Assembly: GCA_026874595.1 (NCBI GenBank)
Contig: CM049310.1
Location: 79,353,056-79,417,055 of the forward strand
Source of the DNA: Sipunculus nudus
Lineage: Eukaryota > Annelida > Sipuncula > Golfingiida > Sipunculidae
Length of the DNA stretch: 64,000 nucleotides
Reading direction: 5' to 3'
Under the pieces are notes generated by a model. It was not told the origin of the DNA and searched no databases. It worked only from the letters and a program-made list of their open reading frames with translations. Positions 12,445 to 24,487 of the stretch are shown here, piece by piece. Every line of letters starts with the position of its first letter. Within the stretch, counting starts at the first letter, position 1. The position numbers and the translations under genes were made by a program.

Positions 12445-13600
12445 ATGTGTGTGTAAAATATTGCATCGGACTCTCGAGACTGAAATTCCATATACGGGGG
12501 TTTGATAGGGAGACGATTTAATCATGATCCGTTTAAGATGAATATGATGAATATATATGATGAATAGATGGAGTGGAGTGCAATAGCAAGGCGACCATTG
12601 GTAGTGACTGATGAAAAATCCTACGGAGGCGAGATTTGCCATCTCTCGTCCATGAGAATATGTCTAAATTGAACCTGTTATATATTAAAATATTGCTCAT
12701 AATTCAGTAATTAGAATTTTCACTCTTTTTTTTCTCTTATTAATAAATTCACACAATGGTGTATTATGTCGTAGCACGTTTAAACTCGGGGGGGGGGGGG
12801 CAATCCGTGTTGGAAGTTATTATGAAATGCTCATACTTCTATTTAAAATTGAAATGAGAGAACCAGAAGTGGATCGGGGGGGGGGGGGGTGTCTTGGGGG
12901 TCCAGACACACTTCTGGGTCAAGGGTCACTGTACCCCTGTCTGCGTGATAACCATAGAAACACGCCGAGCTCATTGTGGACACTTAAGAGTCAACTTTAA
13001 ACCTAGTACCTATTTATAAAACATTATATCCGACTGATCTGTAATGCACGAGCTATATTTATCATTTGAATTACCCGAAGGCTAAAACGGTATAGGATGC
13101 AGGCATCGAAGCGACAGACTACATATGTCGAACAGTAAATGCACGTTAGTGTGAGGTTCACAAACAATCACATGGTGGGGTAATTGAAATCAGTGTATTA
13201 GCTCTTCAAAATATCACACACCTTCATGGGATTAAAGCCTTGTACTATTAATAGATGTGGCTTTCATGCAAGAAATGGCCAACAGAGAAATTATCAGCCG
13301 GTTTAATAGCAAGATAACTCTAGAAAAGACATCAATAAGCATACATTTATCACTGTTCCATGAAAATATTATTTACAAATAATAAACTCATCGATTCGCG
13401 TGTTTTAACAACTCTGTTTCATGAATCGGTCATATCACTTTCTTTAGGCAGCATTTGATAAGCTGTAACTGACGTGTCCTCGCACATAAAACATATATAG
13501 CACGGGTGAGGTCCCCAAGTTTTGTCAGTTATACTTGAATCGGTATCTGTATGCATGTACTAGATGTGCTACGTCCTTAGTAAATGTATGGTAGTTAAAG
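12391..13600. other. spacer with (TA)n and two long G tracts
   Basis: A (TA)n tract lies at 12399-12440. G13 and G14 tracts lie at 12788-12800 and 12876-12889. Near the second, CCAGAAGTG and CACTTCTGG form an inverted pair. No gene was seen. Confidence 0.5.
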
Positions 13601-13620
13601 GACATCAACTGAAAGTGAAA

Positions 13621-13747
13621 ATGGCACTTAAAGAAAACGCGTTATTTACAACCTGCATATTTATTCCCGTGCTTATCATTGCACAAATATTAACCACCTG
13701 TTACCTCGGACTTGCATCGTATGGTTTACATGTTTCACCTAGAAAAG
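13621..13747 (+). CDS. possible orphan signal-peptide exon
   Basis: The ATG at 13621 opens 42 codons plus one base. The hydrophobic stretch FTTCIFIPVLIIAQIL begins at residue 9, and the exon would end at AAAAG|GTTACA, leaving phase 1. That is the same phase and role as the signal exons of genes A-D. An AT-rich TATA-like stretch lies about 125 bases upstream. No plus-strand Ig exon follows within the next 40 kb, so this may be a solitary remnant of another receptor copy or a chance frame. Confidence 0.2.
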
Positions 13748-14402
13748 GTTACACTTGAAGGTCACTTGGTTTTCTTCTCTGCATTTGATACTTATTATAA
13801 ATGAAATCGATGATTAATAAATATGAAGCAGGATATCTATACATACGTGGACTGCCCTGTTAGCGGATTGCGAATGCATGGATGAACTGATCAATTTCTT
13901 TATGGAAACATGTAGAAATTATGGTTTCTGTTTTTCCAGTGATAAAACAATACAGATATATCAAGAAAGCTTTCTGCCTGTCGGAATATTTTACTATGAA
14001 AATATAAGTGTAAATTGAGACAATTAACAAATGTATGACATACATGTCATTACAATACAAACAAAACAATACAATTTCCATGGCAGTTGGCCTTACAAGT
14101 TTTGTAAGATACTGTAAATACTGTTTGCATCTGCCAGTTAAAACGAGGAAATTATTAAAAATAAATAAGATAACATGTAAATGTAAATATAGATATGCAT
14201 GTAAGATTGTTTGTGGAATGCCCAGCGTTTACTGATTAACCATGTTTTTAACGACACGCGAGTGTCTCGGTGTAGTTGTAATATTGCTTCCGTCGACTGT
14301 CATTCTTCAGTCGTAACCTGTGACCAAGAGACGGCTAATTTGATCAAGGTTTCATGAACTGAACCCGTAAATTGGTAAAATGGTAGAGGCTCTTGCAGGT
14401 GT
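13748..14402. other. spacer, no gene seen
   Basis: No frame with domain or splice support. Confidence 0.45.
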
Positions 14403-14578
14403 ATTGGCGGATCCAGAGGATGAGTCCAGACCCATCCCTCCCCTTTTGAGCCGCAACTAACTTTTTTAGGGGTTAAAACCAATTTTTGCGACCTGGACCC
14501 CACATTTTTTTAGGTATTCTTTTTGCCTTCTTAGGTTAGACCCCCGTTTCCAGAATCCTGGATCCGCCCCTGGTGTGG
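14403..14578. mobile_element. short MITE with GGCGGATCCAG inverted ends
   Basis: About 175 bases bounded by 'ttggcggatccagagga' and 'tcctggatccgcccctg', which are near-complements. It has no coding capacity. The right terminus (CAGGGGCGG when reversed) suggests a hAT-like MITE. An eight-base target duplication could not be confirmed. Confidence 0.6.
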
Positions 14579-14715
14579 ATATATCTAAGCGTGACTACAG
14601 GAGAATTCATATGTAATCGATGTTTGGATGAGCGAAATTGTTCATTATTTTTCATTGAAGACCAGGGAAGTATGACTAACCTTTATCATGTTTTTCTTAT
14701 GGTGGACATGACTGG

Positions 14716-14770
14716 TTAACCGTGAGGAGATCTCTCAGCAGATGGACGAGCTGTCGGAAGCAGCTGATGG
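14716..14770 (-). CDS. gene A exon 5, candidate terminal tail
   Basis: The acceptor is ATACATCTGCAG|CC. Entered in phase 2, as gene A's membrane exon requires, it reads SHQLLPTARPSAERSPHG and stops at TAA (14716-14718). It has no homolog in genes B-D, and other frames also give short tails, so the exon is provisional. Confidence 0.4.
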
Positions 14771-15366
14771 CTGCAGATGTATAAAAATAAGACATGTTAA
14801 AACCATTGAATATTGTTAACATTGTATTTTATCATCTTAGTTATGAATACATCATTTACTGTTGAGATTGCACATAACCTTGTTGCATTGACAAAAGAGG
14901 TTTACAGCATGTATTTCTTTTTGCGTAAAAATATGAAATGCCTGTATATCAGTGGATAAAAGTGTCCAAATTTAACTTTCCAAAACGGTCAAGTTTATGT
15001 AATAAATCCAAATTAAACTGGAAAACACTTTCAGCTGCATTTTTTAAAGTTTACAGAGTCTCCAATAAGTGGATTATTGAAGCTAGATAATGTTATTTCT
15101 AATTGATCAGGGTAATTCAGTATTTGTTTTTCGAGTGCAAACCACTTGTACATTTTAATGCTTTTTTTTACATTTCTTTCATTTTTGACACTTTTTTGAC
15201 AATTTTTTAGACTTTTTAGCACTTTTGAAATACTCTTTACAATTAAAACTCTATAACACTTATTTAGCTGTGTTTTTGTAGTGTATAGGATATTAAAAAA
15301 ATACTATTAAGTTTCAAAGTGATAGGGGTAGTTAAGCATTCGTTTTTATGAACGGTCTCGTAAACC

Positions 15367-15415
<49 letters not shown>

Positions 15416-18116
15416 CAATGCAATACCTGTTTTCCTTTTGGTTAGGCTGAATCACAGGTTGACGGCCATCCCTTGTACATTTCTTATAAATGATTACAGC
15501 TGCAGTCACCACAAGTAGAAGAACGAAAGATAAAACTCCGATGCCGATTCCTATGATCTGGGTTTTGCCGATGTGTTCAGCTTCTGAAATATCAACGCAA
15601 AATACCATAAAACAATGACTCTGCTTGCATATACGGTTATATACGCCCTCAATATATAATCCATTGCATAAACATCCTATAAGAATCGTCAGAAGTCACT
15701 GTCGCGAATGTTTATTATCATATAGCAACATTCATGTGAATACATGTTCTCTTTTAAAAATAGTCTTATATCCTTATTAATACACATTCCAACCCACTAT
15801 TGCTTTACTTGGGCATATTAGTACAAGGACTGCTAGAGCAAATACCAGTTTACCTCTTGCTCTTAAGCTTTTTCCGTCATTTGCTGCGATGTTTCCAGCA
15901 TTTACTTTGTTCGATGCAAAGGTCCCTGAAAAGAAATGCGTATAATCAATTTCACATGCGAGTTTAACTGGTGCATTTAATATAAAAAGTAAAAATGAAA
16001 TAAATTTAAAACTTAAATGATGTCAAAACTATATCTCTTCGTATTTTATCCTCTTCTGGCAAAAAAAGATAAGTATAGAATAAGTGATGCGGCTGTGCAA
16101 ACTAAAAAAAAAATTTCGGATAAATTACAGGGGGTTGCACCTCTAGGAAAGTTCAATGGCCACTGATCTTGATATCATCATGCGTAGGATTTCATGAAAA
16201 AAGCTTGTCAATGCTACATAAGTAGAAATACTAATTGAAGCTTATACTAATATACAAATATAGAGTTCCACTGAGTACTGAAGTGGATACGGCCATTTTT
16301 AACCAAATTATGAAGAAAATAAGACATCGGAGCGTGTTTATGACCTTGACCTTGAGCACTCTTGATAAAAAGAAATAAGTGCCAAGTAAAGAAAGATGTG
16401 TGCCAATGGGATTAGTTTCAAAGCGATGGCAGAAAACCGGGGATGGCGGTACACGTTGAAAATCTGAATATTTCCAACTCTTTCAAGTTCTACCCTAAAT
16501 TAGGTCAACATGATTATGGGAGAATACGGCCAAGTCTTCACAGCAATAAGGCCATTGATTCAAATTTCAGATGCAGCAATATAAAATTTTAATATCATTT
16601 ATAGCTTTAGGGATATGATATAATAATGATATATTGTAGTGTTTTATGTGCAGCGCCCCTGGCGGTGATGTACCAAAAATGAAAAATAGCTTTAAAAATG
16701 AATAACTGTAAAAATTTAAGGATTCAATTTTAAAATTTCATGAATTTCCCCCTAAAAAGCGTAACCTTGGTAACCGCAGAATCAAGCAATCTTTCCTTCA
16801 GAAGAAAGGCCATTGAATTACAAATAAGAGAAGCTATAATTTATGTGGCTACGATGATTATTGACAAAGATATGAAAAAAAGCCATCTTTAGGGATCTGA
16901 ATGACCCTGATTGTTGACCCATTATGAAAAAAAGGCTTCCATTGGGGATGATTATACACTAACTATATAAATTTGAAAGCAATTGCCAGTATAGTGCAGA
17001 CAAACAAATAAACAGAGGACCCTGACCTTGACCGTTGACCTATCGAGCCCAAAATCCAAAGGCTTTTAATTGGGACGATTATATTTTAACTATATAAGTT
17101 TGAGAGCAGTTGCTATGAAACTGCGACCTGTAGAGTGCAGGCTTACTTACAAAACTGACGAACGCCGATAACAACATTACCCCCACATAAATTTGGCGTA
17201 TGTAATAATTAAACAGATAACCATCCACATGTGGATGAATCTGGCAGCGGATTCTGTGGTAGGGATTAATACATTATTGAAGTAGTGACGTCGGCCTCAC
17301 CCAGGGGAGCTTTCGCGGGCTTCATGTTGAGGCCGTGACCTACGGCCATGTTTCACTCACAAACAAGAGCCTTTATGAATATTTTATATTGGAATTTTCT
17401 TCAAAACAACTTAGATTCGGCAAAACTGCCTAAAACACAAAAAATAACTCACTTTTCAGCTTAAGTCTCGCATGCCACTGAAGGGATTCATCAGGCCTGT
17501 TGGCGGCTTTCATCAAACAAAGATAATCCCCGAAGTCTGAGATCTGAAGAGCTGATATGACCAAAACAAAGTCCATCTTGTCTTGACCATGTATAAGTTT
17601 ATGTTGTGTCCTGTTGCCCAGTTCGTTTTCTTGTTTAGTCCTGCCTGAACTGTGGTCATATCCATAGAAGAAGATCTGGCTGTCCGAGAACTTACTATGG
17701 TAACACATCAGCCAGAACACAGTGGCATTGCTAGGCTTTATTGAAAAGCGGAGAAATGTTGTGTTTGCTGGCATCGTCACAAAAGTGTCTTCTCCCCAAA
17801 ACCCTGAAACTAATATAACGTTAAAACATGTTGGTGAATACTTTTATTAGTTGAATGTATGTAATGAAATGGCCGCTGCTAAATTATGCGAAGAGCTTTT
17901 AAATAATGCATCTCATAACAGAGAGGCTATTTAGTGCTCTTGAAACTTAAATGGAAGAATCATTAAGATTAACTTCAAGATTGAGTATAACAAGGTAAAA
18001 CGTAGGGGCTGTGTTTGATTAATTATGTGTGTGTTTATGATACCTGGAACCTCATCCTGTCGCATTACATGAAATGGTGACGTCAGTCGAATAAAGGTCA
18101 CCACGAGGCTGAGCAT
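14716..18116 (-). CDS. gene A: single V-type Ig transmembrane receptor
   Basis: Hand splicing joins five minus-strand exons: 18116-18044 (signal), 17803-17453 (Ig), 15925-15854 (linker), 15583-15427 (transmembrane) and 14770-14716 (tail). They total 708 bases, or 235 residues and a stop. All have GT/AG borders; phases are 1,1,1,2. The order is a hydrophobic leader, one V-like Ig domain with N-glycosylation sites NTT, NAT and NRT, a polar linker, the membrane span GVLSFVLLLVVTAAVIIY followed by the basic stop-transfer YKKCTRDGR, and a short tail. The Ig domain is closely related to gene B (about 75 of 115 positions). The role is presumably surface recognition or adhesion; this is inference from family type. 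The tail exon is the weakest part. Confidence 0.75.
15371..15411. repeat. (GA)n microsatellite in gene A intron
   Basis: About 40 uninterrupted bases of GA immediately 3' (on the minus strand) of the transmembrane exon. Confidence 0.95.
15427..15583 (-). CDS. gene A exon 4, transmembrane segment
   Basis: 157 bases with acceptor ATTTCAG|AAGCTG and donor AAAACAG|GTATTG, phase 1 in and phase 2 out. EAEHIGKTQ leads into a span of about 24 hydrophobic residues and then the basic, Gln/Asn-rich anchor YKKCTRDGRQPVIQPNQ. A (GA)n microsatellite begins 17 bases beyond the donor. Confidence 0.85.
15854..15925 (-). CDS. gene A exon 3, polar linker
   Basis: 72 bases with acceptor TTTTCAG|GG and donor GCAAGAG|GTAAAC, phase 1 both sides. 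It encodes a hydrophilic stretch beginning TFASNKVNAGN, between the Ig domain and the membrane. It aligns in position and phase with gene B's 93-base linker exon (NVPSNHRRNVSG). Confidence 0.65.
16150..17200. repeat. degenerate pearl-like array inside gene A intron 2
   Basis: Diverged direct repeats, for example 'tgaccctgattgttgaccc...gattatacactaactatataaatttgaaagcaattgc' near 16910 against a matching block near 17030, spaced about 125 bases. 'gaccttgacc' motifs and a 'gacgaacgccgataac' end are also present. No coding. Confidence 0.5.
17453..17803 (-). CDS. gene A exon 2, V-type Ig domain
   Basis: The acceptor is TTTCAG|GGTTTTGG and the donor CTGAAAA|GTGAGT; length 351, phase 1 to phase 1. 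The domain opens FWGEDTFVTMPAN. The B-strand position has LRFSI (no Cys), the C strand has VFWLMCYH, the E strand has FVLVISALQ and the F strand ISDFGDYLCLM. The G strand ends LQWHARLKLK. The cysteine after the C-strand Trp takes the place of the usual B-strand cysteine. Confidence 0.88.
18044..18116 (-). CDS. gene A exon 1, signal peptide
   Basis: The ATG at 18116 gives MLSLVVTFIRLTSPFHVM and then RQDEVP, with the donor CCAG|GTATCA leaving phase 1. At 73 coding bases it matches gene C's exon exactly in length. The end (HVMRQDEVPG) aligns with gene B's SVMETGEVQG, which supports this start over an in-frame upstream ATG. Confidence 0.7.
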
Positions 18117-18984
18117 CCGACAAAGCCGTCCTTTGTGACGTAGATAATCAGGATTCATCTTCCCCTCTGTATTTACCTTTAACAAGAGTTTTTGAGCATG
18201 GAATAAATGTAATGTATTTGTAATAAAATTAGCTTAAGATTTATTGGGATAGAAATAGAATTAAAACTAATTTTAATTGTCAAATAAAAATGATTTTGCA
18301 TGATTTTATGGATAATTGCACTGTTTATTCAGCTATTTTTAAATCACACAAGGACTAAGAATTAATGTGTCATACATATAGGGTTTACGGATATTTTAAG
18401 AAATCATTGCATGTTCAATATTAGCGGTACATGGTAACCATCCGTTGGCATTAATCACACTGTATAGAGTATGGGCGATAAACCAGTAATAAAAGAACTT
18501 ACTGATAAATCACCCATACTCAATGTGTTTACAGTTTCTAAGCCATTTTTGTGATGGAAACGTGTGCCTGTGCTCACACGTAATCAACACGCGTAGCCTT
18601 CTAAATAGATTACCCTGGAATGCTTGTTTATCTTTATGGAGTACGCTGTAATACACAGAGATCAGTAAACTCAAAGCCCGCCCATGGATAACAACGCGAT
18701 ACCGGTATTTGTTTTTCTAAAAATAGATCCACTGTTGCTAGACGGAGTGCACTGATAAAAACTTTCAATATATACATGTACACTAAGGAAGGGGAGTAAG
18801 TAGCAGGGTACTTGTGAGGATTCACAAAGCTAGTCTGTACATGGGCGTCGATGGTTAGCATAATTACATGTAAATTTAAAAGTGATATTACTGGAAAGCG
18901 TCTTGAAACTAGGCTGGAATAATACATGGATTATAATAACGCACAAATGTGAAGGAGACGTGAAATGAGCAAAGGCGACGTTTT
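18117..18984. other. gene A upstream spacer
   Basis: No clear TATA box or 5' untranslated exon was found for gene A. A frame at 18634-18927 has no support. Confidence 0.4.
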
Positions 18985-19330
18985 AACGTGAGTGTTTTAT
19001 TGCCTCGACGAGGAAGGTATATGCGTTCCTCCCAGTTCGTGTGTGTTTTGTGCGTGTTTTCTGTGTTTGCGTGTTTGTTCACAAAGCAGTTGTGACGAAA
19101 TCTCATGAAATTTTCAGGAAATTACTGGAATGGGCCAATAGAATTGATTTAGGTATGGATCCGACACATTGCTCGGATTCAGGAACGTCATAAAAGATTA
19201 TTCACAATTGTAAATTCACTTATACACGAATAAAACCAGGAAAATGGGCCGAATAAGTAAATGCAAACACATGGTGGAGGCTTGCATTCCTTGGAGTGCA
19301 GATTTCTATGTATTATCAAGTATACTTTCA
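18985..19330 (+). repeat. dispersed repeat family 1, copy 2
   Basis: Collinear with 3625-3885 and 60690-61035: 'gttcgtgtgtgttttgtgcg', 'cacttatacacgaataaaaccagg', 'ggtggaggcttgcattccttggagtgcagatttctat'. Confidence 0.6.
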
Positions 19331-19881
19331 GGCGGGTTATCTATGGAAGCGAGCGAATTCGGGACGTTAGATTTGAGCCCAGGTTCAGGAAAGTTGATCC
19401 CTTTACCTGTTAACAGATATCAGCTTACGTCTCTCCCAAGGTTTGGTGATTTTTCTTGGGCGTAAAATATAATGTATGCTGTGTTCTAATATATTATATT
19501 ATATTATTAATAATGTTAATATATTATTTAGCACGGCCGACTTTTAATCAAGCTGAGCTATAACGATGGATAATAAGCCGCCGTCCTTCTTCACGATCAG
19601 TGTTCTCACTCTATATACTGTTTTCAAAACTAACATACTTTTATCAAGACAAGACCTCTTTTCATTCTTTTAAGGGGTAAAGACTTTTTTTCTTCTAAAA
19701 TCATTGTGTGGAGGTGTTGATTATAGTCTGCTTTTCGAACAAAATGAACAAAAGGTATGCTCTGTATATATTCCATTACATGTATCAAATATATCATAGT
19801 ATTATGTAAGCGATGATTTTTTCCCCTGCGATCTTGCCAATGTTTTACAAAATCACTTAATATATAGAATACTGGAATACA

Positions 19882-19953
<72 letters not shown>

Positions 19954-20900
19954 ATATGAAATATAATAAATTATGGAAAGGTACAGTAGATTATAATGTA
20001 ACACACGTATTAACATACAAATTCTACAATTTCCTTGTTTCCGTAGTCTGATTCTATCACAATAGGGTGCGATGAATCAATTTTTGCGGATCTATTTCCT
20101 TTTGAAGAAACAGCCAAAGGGCATCAATGAACAATGCCTTTAAACTAGGTTTCAAATGTTAATGAAAACTAGGTTTAAAACTGCCAAATATGCCAGTTGG
20201 CCTTGGTAAAAAATACATGTCATTAGAAATCACTAATTCATACCATCTACATAATGTACCTTAAAGGGGCCCAATCATCTATCTGATCTTTATAAACTAA
20301 AGGAAATCCCTTGGAGCTTTTATAAAAATAGGCCAGGAACCGTGGATATACCAGTAAACAGGCTGCTTGATTTGTTCATATCAATGTGTTTAATATGTGC
20401 GGGCCCGCCGCAAAACAAATTCAACAAGGGCATCTGGCAGGAAGTCAGATAAGTCAGAGCTTTGCAAATGCCGTTTTGTAACAAGGGACCTTTCTACCTC
20501 CGCGTATATGCAAACTACCACCTTAGGATATATGTTTTTCCCGTTGGTCAAACTTGCTGTGTTTACAAACATGTTGTTACAAACAATTTCATACATCAGC
20601 ACGTTGGCCTTTTAAAAACTTTTTACAACCAAAATTACCCTCAGATCATTAATATATACCCTTAGATCATTAATCTATAAGCTTATTTTCCATGCGGTTA
20701 AAATTATTGCCGTAGTTTTTTTACCAGTGTGCATGACTGCTAAAGTTTATTACTATAAAGTCATTTTGCCTGCGTTCGGGTAATTTTGCTTTTTTATCAT
20801 CGTTAATATTGATGTTAGGTTTCCTCTTATTACCGACAGCTGAGCTGGTGATGAAACTAAATACCTGATGAAGATTACTATCAACCTGTACGTGCTATAT
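19331..20900. other. spacer with (TA)n tract
   Basis: An interrupted (TA)n/(TTTA) tract lies at 19881-19952. No supported gene was seen. Confidence 0.45.
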
Positions 20901-21135
20901 GTTAATGCCCTCCCTGAGTGTTTACAGCGGCGATGAGTAATGTTAGGTAGTCGTCAAAATAACATATATAGACTGAACCAAGCAAAGCAGAAAGTAAATG
21001 ATGATATGTTTTTTTACGCTGACTTTAGCAACCGGACAGAACCTAACATTACTATTTCCAAGTTCACAGATTACAAATATATACCAACAAAATATATGTA
21101 GCATCGATTGAAATATCTGTAACAACAATCCGTTA

Positions 21136-21182
<47 letters not shown>

Positions 21183-21520
21183 GGAGAGAGCAAGCTGAGA
21201 GAGCAAGCTGGCCTATGCACAACATGAGGACGTGCTTGTAAAACACCCCAACTTCCTTTGTTGGGGTGATTATTGACAATGGTTTTATTATAGGTTATAT
21301 GCAGGTCCCGATAAGAACTTATATATCATTCAATATCAAATAAATTAATATACATTACTAGCGCTTATAAACACATTACCATACTTTGATATGTTTATTC
21401 ATACCTGTAAAGATGACGATGCAGATCAAGTAACCAGTCCACGTCAACTTTTAGCCAAGAACGTTCAAGCTAATCGTGGTCTGTAGGGTCTGTGAAAGAA
21501 GTCACCTATGTATATAAAGG

Positions 21521-21559
<39 letters not shown>

Positions 21560-21978
21560 ATAAAAGTCAGGGTAAAAGGCCTACATTGAGGAAGCTTCAT
21601 CGGTGAAATCAGTCAACAGTACAGCTAATTTTCGTAGAATTTTCAGCCACGCCAAAGTGAAAGTGTTTGTTTGTCTGCAGTCAGAGCGCTGAATTTCTAT
21701 ATTGAAGTAACCTGCTTTGCTTTCAGTTTGGTTCATCCCTGATTAATGCCCTCCCTGATTGTTTACAGCGGCGATGAGTAATGTTAGGTAGTCGACAAAA
21801 TAACATATGTAGAGTGAATCAAGCAAAGCAGAAAGTAAATGATGATATGTTTTTTTTTACGCTGACTTTAGCAAACGGGCAGAACCTAAAATTACTAGTT
21901 CCAAGTTCACAGATTACAAATATATACCAACAAAATATATGTAGCATCGATTGAAATATCTGTAACAACAATCCGTTA

Positions 21979-22019
<41 letters not shown>

Positions 22020-22805
22020 GGAGAGAGCAAGCTGAGAGAGCAAGCTGGCCTATGCACAACATGAGGACGTGCTTGTAAAACACCCCAACTTCCTTTGTTG
22101 GGGTAATTATTGACAATGGTTTTATTATAGGTTATATGCAGGTCCCGATAAGATCTTATATATCATTCAATATCAAATAAATTAATATACATTACTAGCG
22201 CTTATAAACACATTACCATACTTTGATATGTTTATTCATACCTGTAAAGATGACGATGCAGATCAAGTAACCAGTCCACGTCAACTTTTAGCCAAGAACG
22301 TTCAAGCTAATCGTGGTCTGTAGGGTCTGTGAAAGAAGTCACCTATGTATATAAAGGCTATATATATATATATATATATATATATGTGATAAAAGTCAGG
22401 GTAAAAGGCCTACATTGAGGAAGCTTTATCGGTGAAATCAATCAGTACAGCTAATTTTCGTAGAATTTTCAGCCACGCCAAAGTGAAAGTGTTTGTTTGT
22501 CTGCAGTCAGAGCGCTGAATTTCTATATTGAAGTAACCTGCTTTGCTTTCAGTTTGGTTCATCCCTGATTAATGCCCTCCCTGATTGTTTACAGCGGCGA
22601 TGAGTAATGTTAGGTAGTCGACAAAATAACATATGTAGAGTGAATCAAGCAAAGCAGAAAGTAAATGATGATATGTTTTTTTTTTACGCTGACTTTAGCA
22701 AACGGGCAGAACCTAAAATTACTAGTTCCAAGTTCACAGATTACAAATATATACCAACAAAATATATGTAGCATCGATTGAAATATCTGTAACAACAATC
22801 CGTTA

Positions 22806-22844
<39 letters not shown>

Positions 22845-23619
22845 GGAGAGAGCAAGCTGAGAGAGCAAGCTGGCCTATGCACAACATGAGGACGTGCTTG
22901 TAAATCACCCCAACTTCCTTTGTTGGGGTAATTATTGACAATGGTTTTATTAAAGGTTATATGCAGGTCCCGATAAGATCTTATATATCATTCAATATCA
23001 AATAAATTAATATACATTACTAGCGCTTATAAACACATTACCATACTTTGATATGTTTATTCATACCTGTAAAGATGACGATGCAGATCAAGTAACCAGT
23101 CCACGTCAACTTTTAGCCAAGAACGTTCAAGCTAATCGTGGTCTGTAGGGTCTGTGAAAGAAGTCACCTATGTATATAAAGGCTATATATATATATATAT
23201 GTGATAAAAGTCAGGGTAAAAGGCCTACATTGAGGAAGCTTTATCGGTGAAATCAATCAGTACAGCTAATTTTCGTAGAATTTTCAGCCACGCCAAAGTG
23301 AAAGTGTTTGTTTGTCTGCAGTCAGAGCGCTGAATTTCTATATTGAAGTAACCTGCTTTGCTTTCAGTTTGGTTCATCCCTGATTAATGCCCTCCCTGAT
23401 TGTTTACAGCGGCGATGAGTAATGTTAGGTAGTCGACAAAATAACATATGTAGAGTGAATCAAGCAAAGCAGAAAGTAAATGATGATATGTTTTTTTTTA
23501 CGCTGACTTTAGCAAACGGGCAGAACCTAAAATTACTAGTTCCAAGTTCACAGATTACAAATATATACCAACAAAATATATGTAGCATCGATTGAAATAT
23601 CTGTAACAACAATCCGTTA

Positions 23620-23662
<43 letters not shown>

Positions 23663-24000
23663 GGAGAGAGCAAGCTGAGAGAGCAAGCTGGCCTATGCAC
23701 AACATGAGGACGTGCTTGTAAATCACCCCAACTTCCTTTGTTGGGGTAATTATTGACAATGGTTTTATTATAGGTTATATGCAGGTCCCGATAAGATCTT
23801 ATATATCATTCAATATCAAATAAATTAATATACATTACTAGCGCTTATAAACACATTACCATACTTTGATATGTTTATTCATACCTGTAAAGATGACGAT
23901 GCAGATCAAGTAACCAGTCCACGTCAACTTTTAGCCAAGAACGTTCAAGCTAATCGTGGTCTGTAGGGTCTGTGAAAGAAGTCACCTATGTATATAAAGG

Positions 24001-24078
<78 letters not shown>
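20901..24078. repeat. tandem array of about 0.82-kb units (four copies)
   Basis: The shared block 'cagcggcgatgagtaatgttaggtagtcg' occurs at about 20926, 21766, 22593 and 23408, giving spacings of about 841, 826 and 815 bases. Each unit carries a (CA)n tract (e.g. 21138-21175, 21981-22012, 22807-22837, 23621-23655) and a (TA)n tract. Length change in these microsatellites explains most of the spacing differences. Copies 2-4 share substitutions that separate them from copy 1, so they are the younger ones. No coding; reading frames made of CV repeats are artefacts of the (CA)n. Confidence 0.9.
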
Positions 24079-24080
<2 letters not shown>

Positions 24081-24098
24081 TTTATATACATAGGTGAC
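23981..24098. repeat. (TA)n palindrome with inverted flanks
   Basis: The 20-base arm 'gtcacctatgtatataaagg' is followed by about 75 bases of nearly pure TA and then by its exact complement at 24079-24098. The whole is a near-perfect palindrome. The arm recurs at 24147, and both arms recur at 26644 and 26699. Confidence 0.85.
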
Positions 24099-24166
24099 TC
24101 TGACACAGATGTATTACGTCCGGGCAGCCCATATAGTTTTCCAATAGTCACCTATGTATATAAAGG

Positions 24167-24212
<46 letters not shown>

Positions 24213-24234
24213 TTATATTTATATATATTAAGGT

Positions 24235-24318
24235 ATGTGATGAATCTGAATCACCACCGTCGGTTTCGCCCCATTAGGCTTATCAGGTGCCTAATGAGGC
24301 GATTCAGATTCATCGCAT
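24235..24318. repeat. 84-base stem-loop
   Basis: The outer stem ATGtGATGAATCTGAATC (24235-24252) pairs with 24301-24318 with one mismatch. The inner stem TCGCCCCATTAGGC (24266-24279) pairs with GCCTAATGAGGCGA (24289-24302) with one mismatch. A 13-base bulge and a 9-base loop remain. It lies between two (TA)n tracts. Confidence 0.8.
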
Positions 24319-24390
24319 AACTGAGCATATCATGCTCTGCTGCAAAACAGAGCGCTGTGTGACCACGGAGGAAAGACAGCATTATCACAG

Positions 24391-24432
<42 letters not shown>

Positions 24433-24487
24433 TATGTATTTATATATATTATATATAAATTAGGTATAATTACGGTGTTGCATAAAT

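Noticed and set aside
23945-24320. Frames rich in IYIYIY
   Set aside because: Translations of (TA)n tracts.
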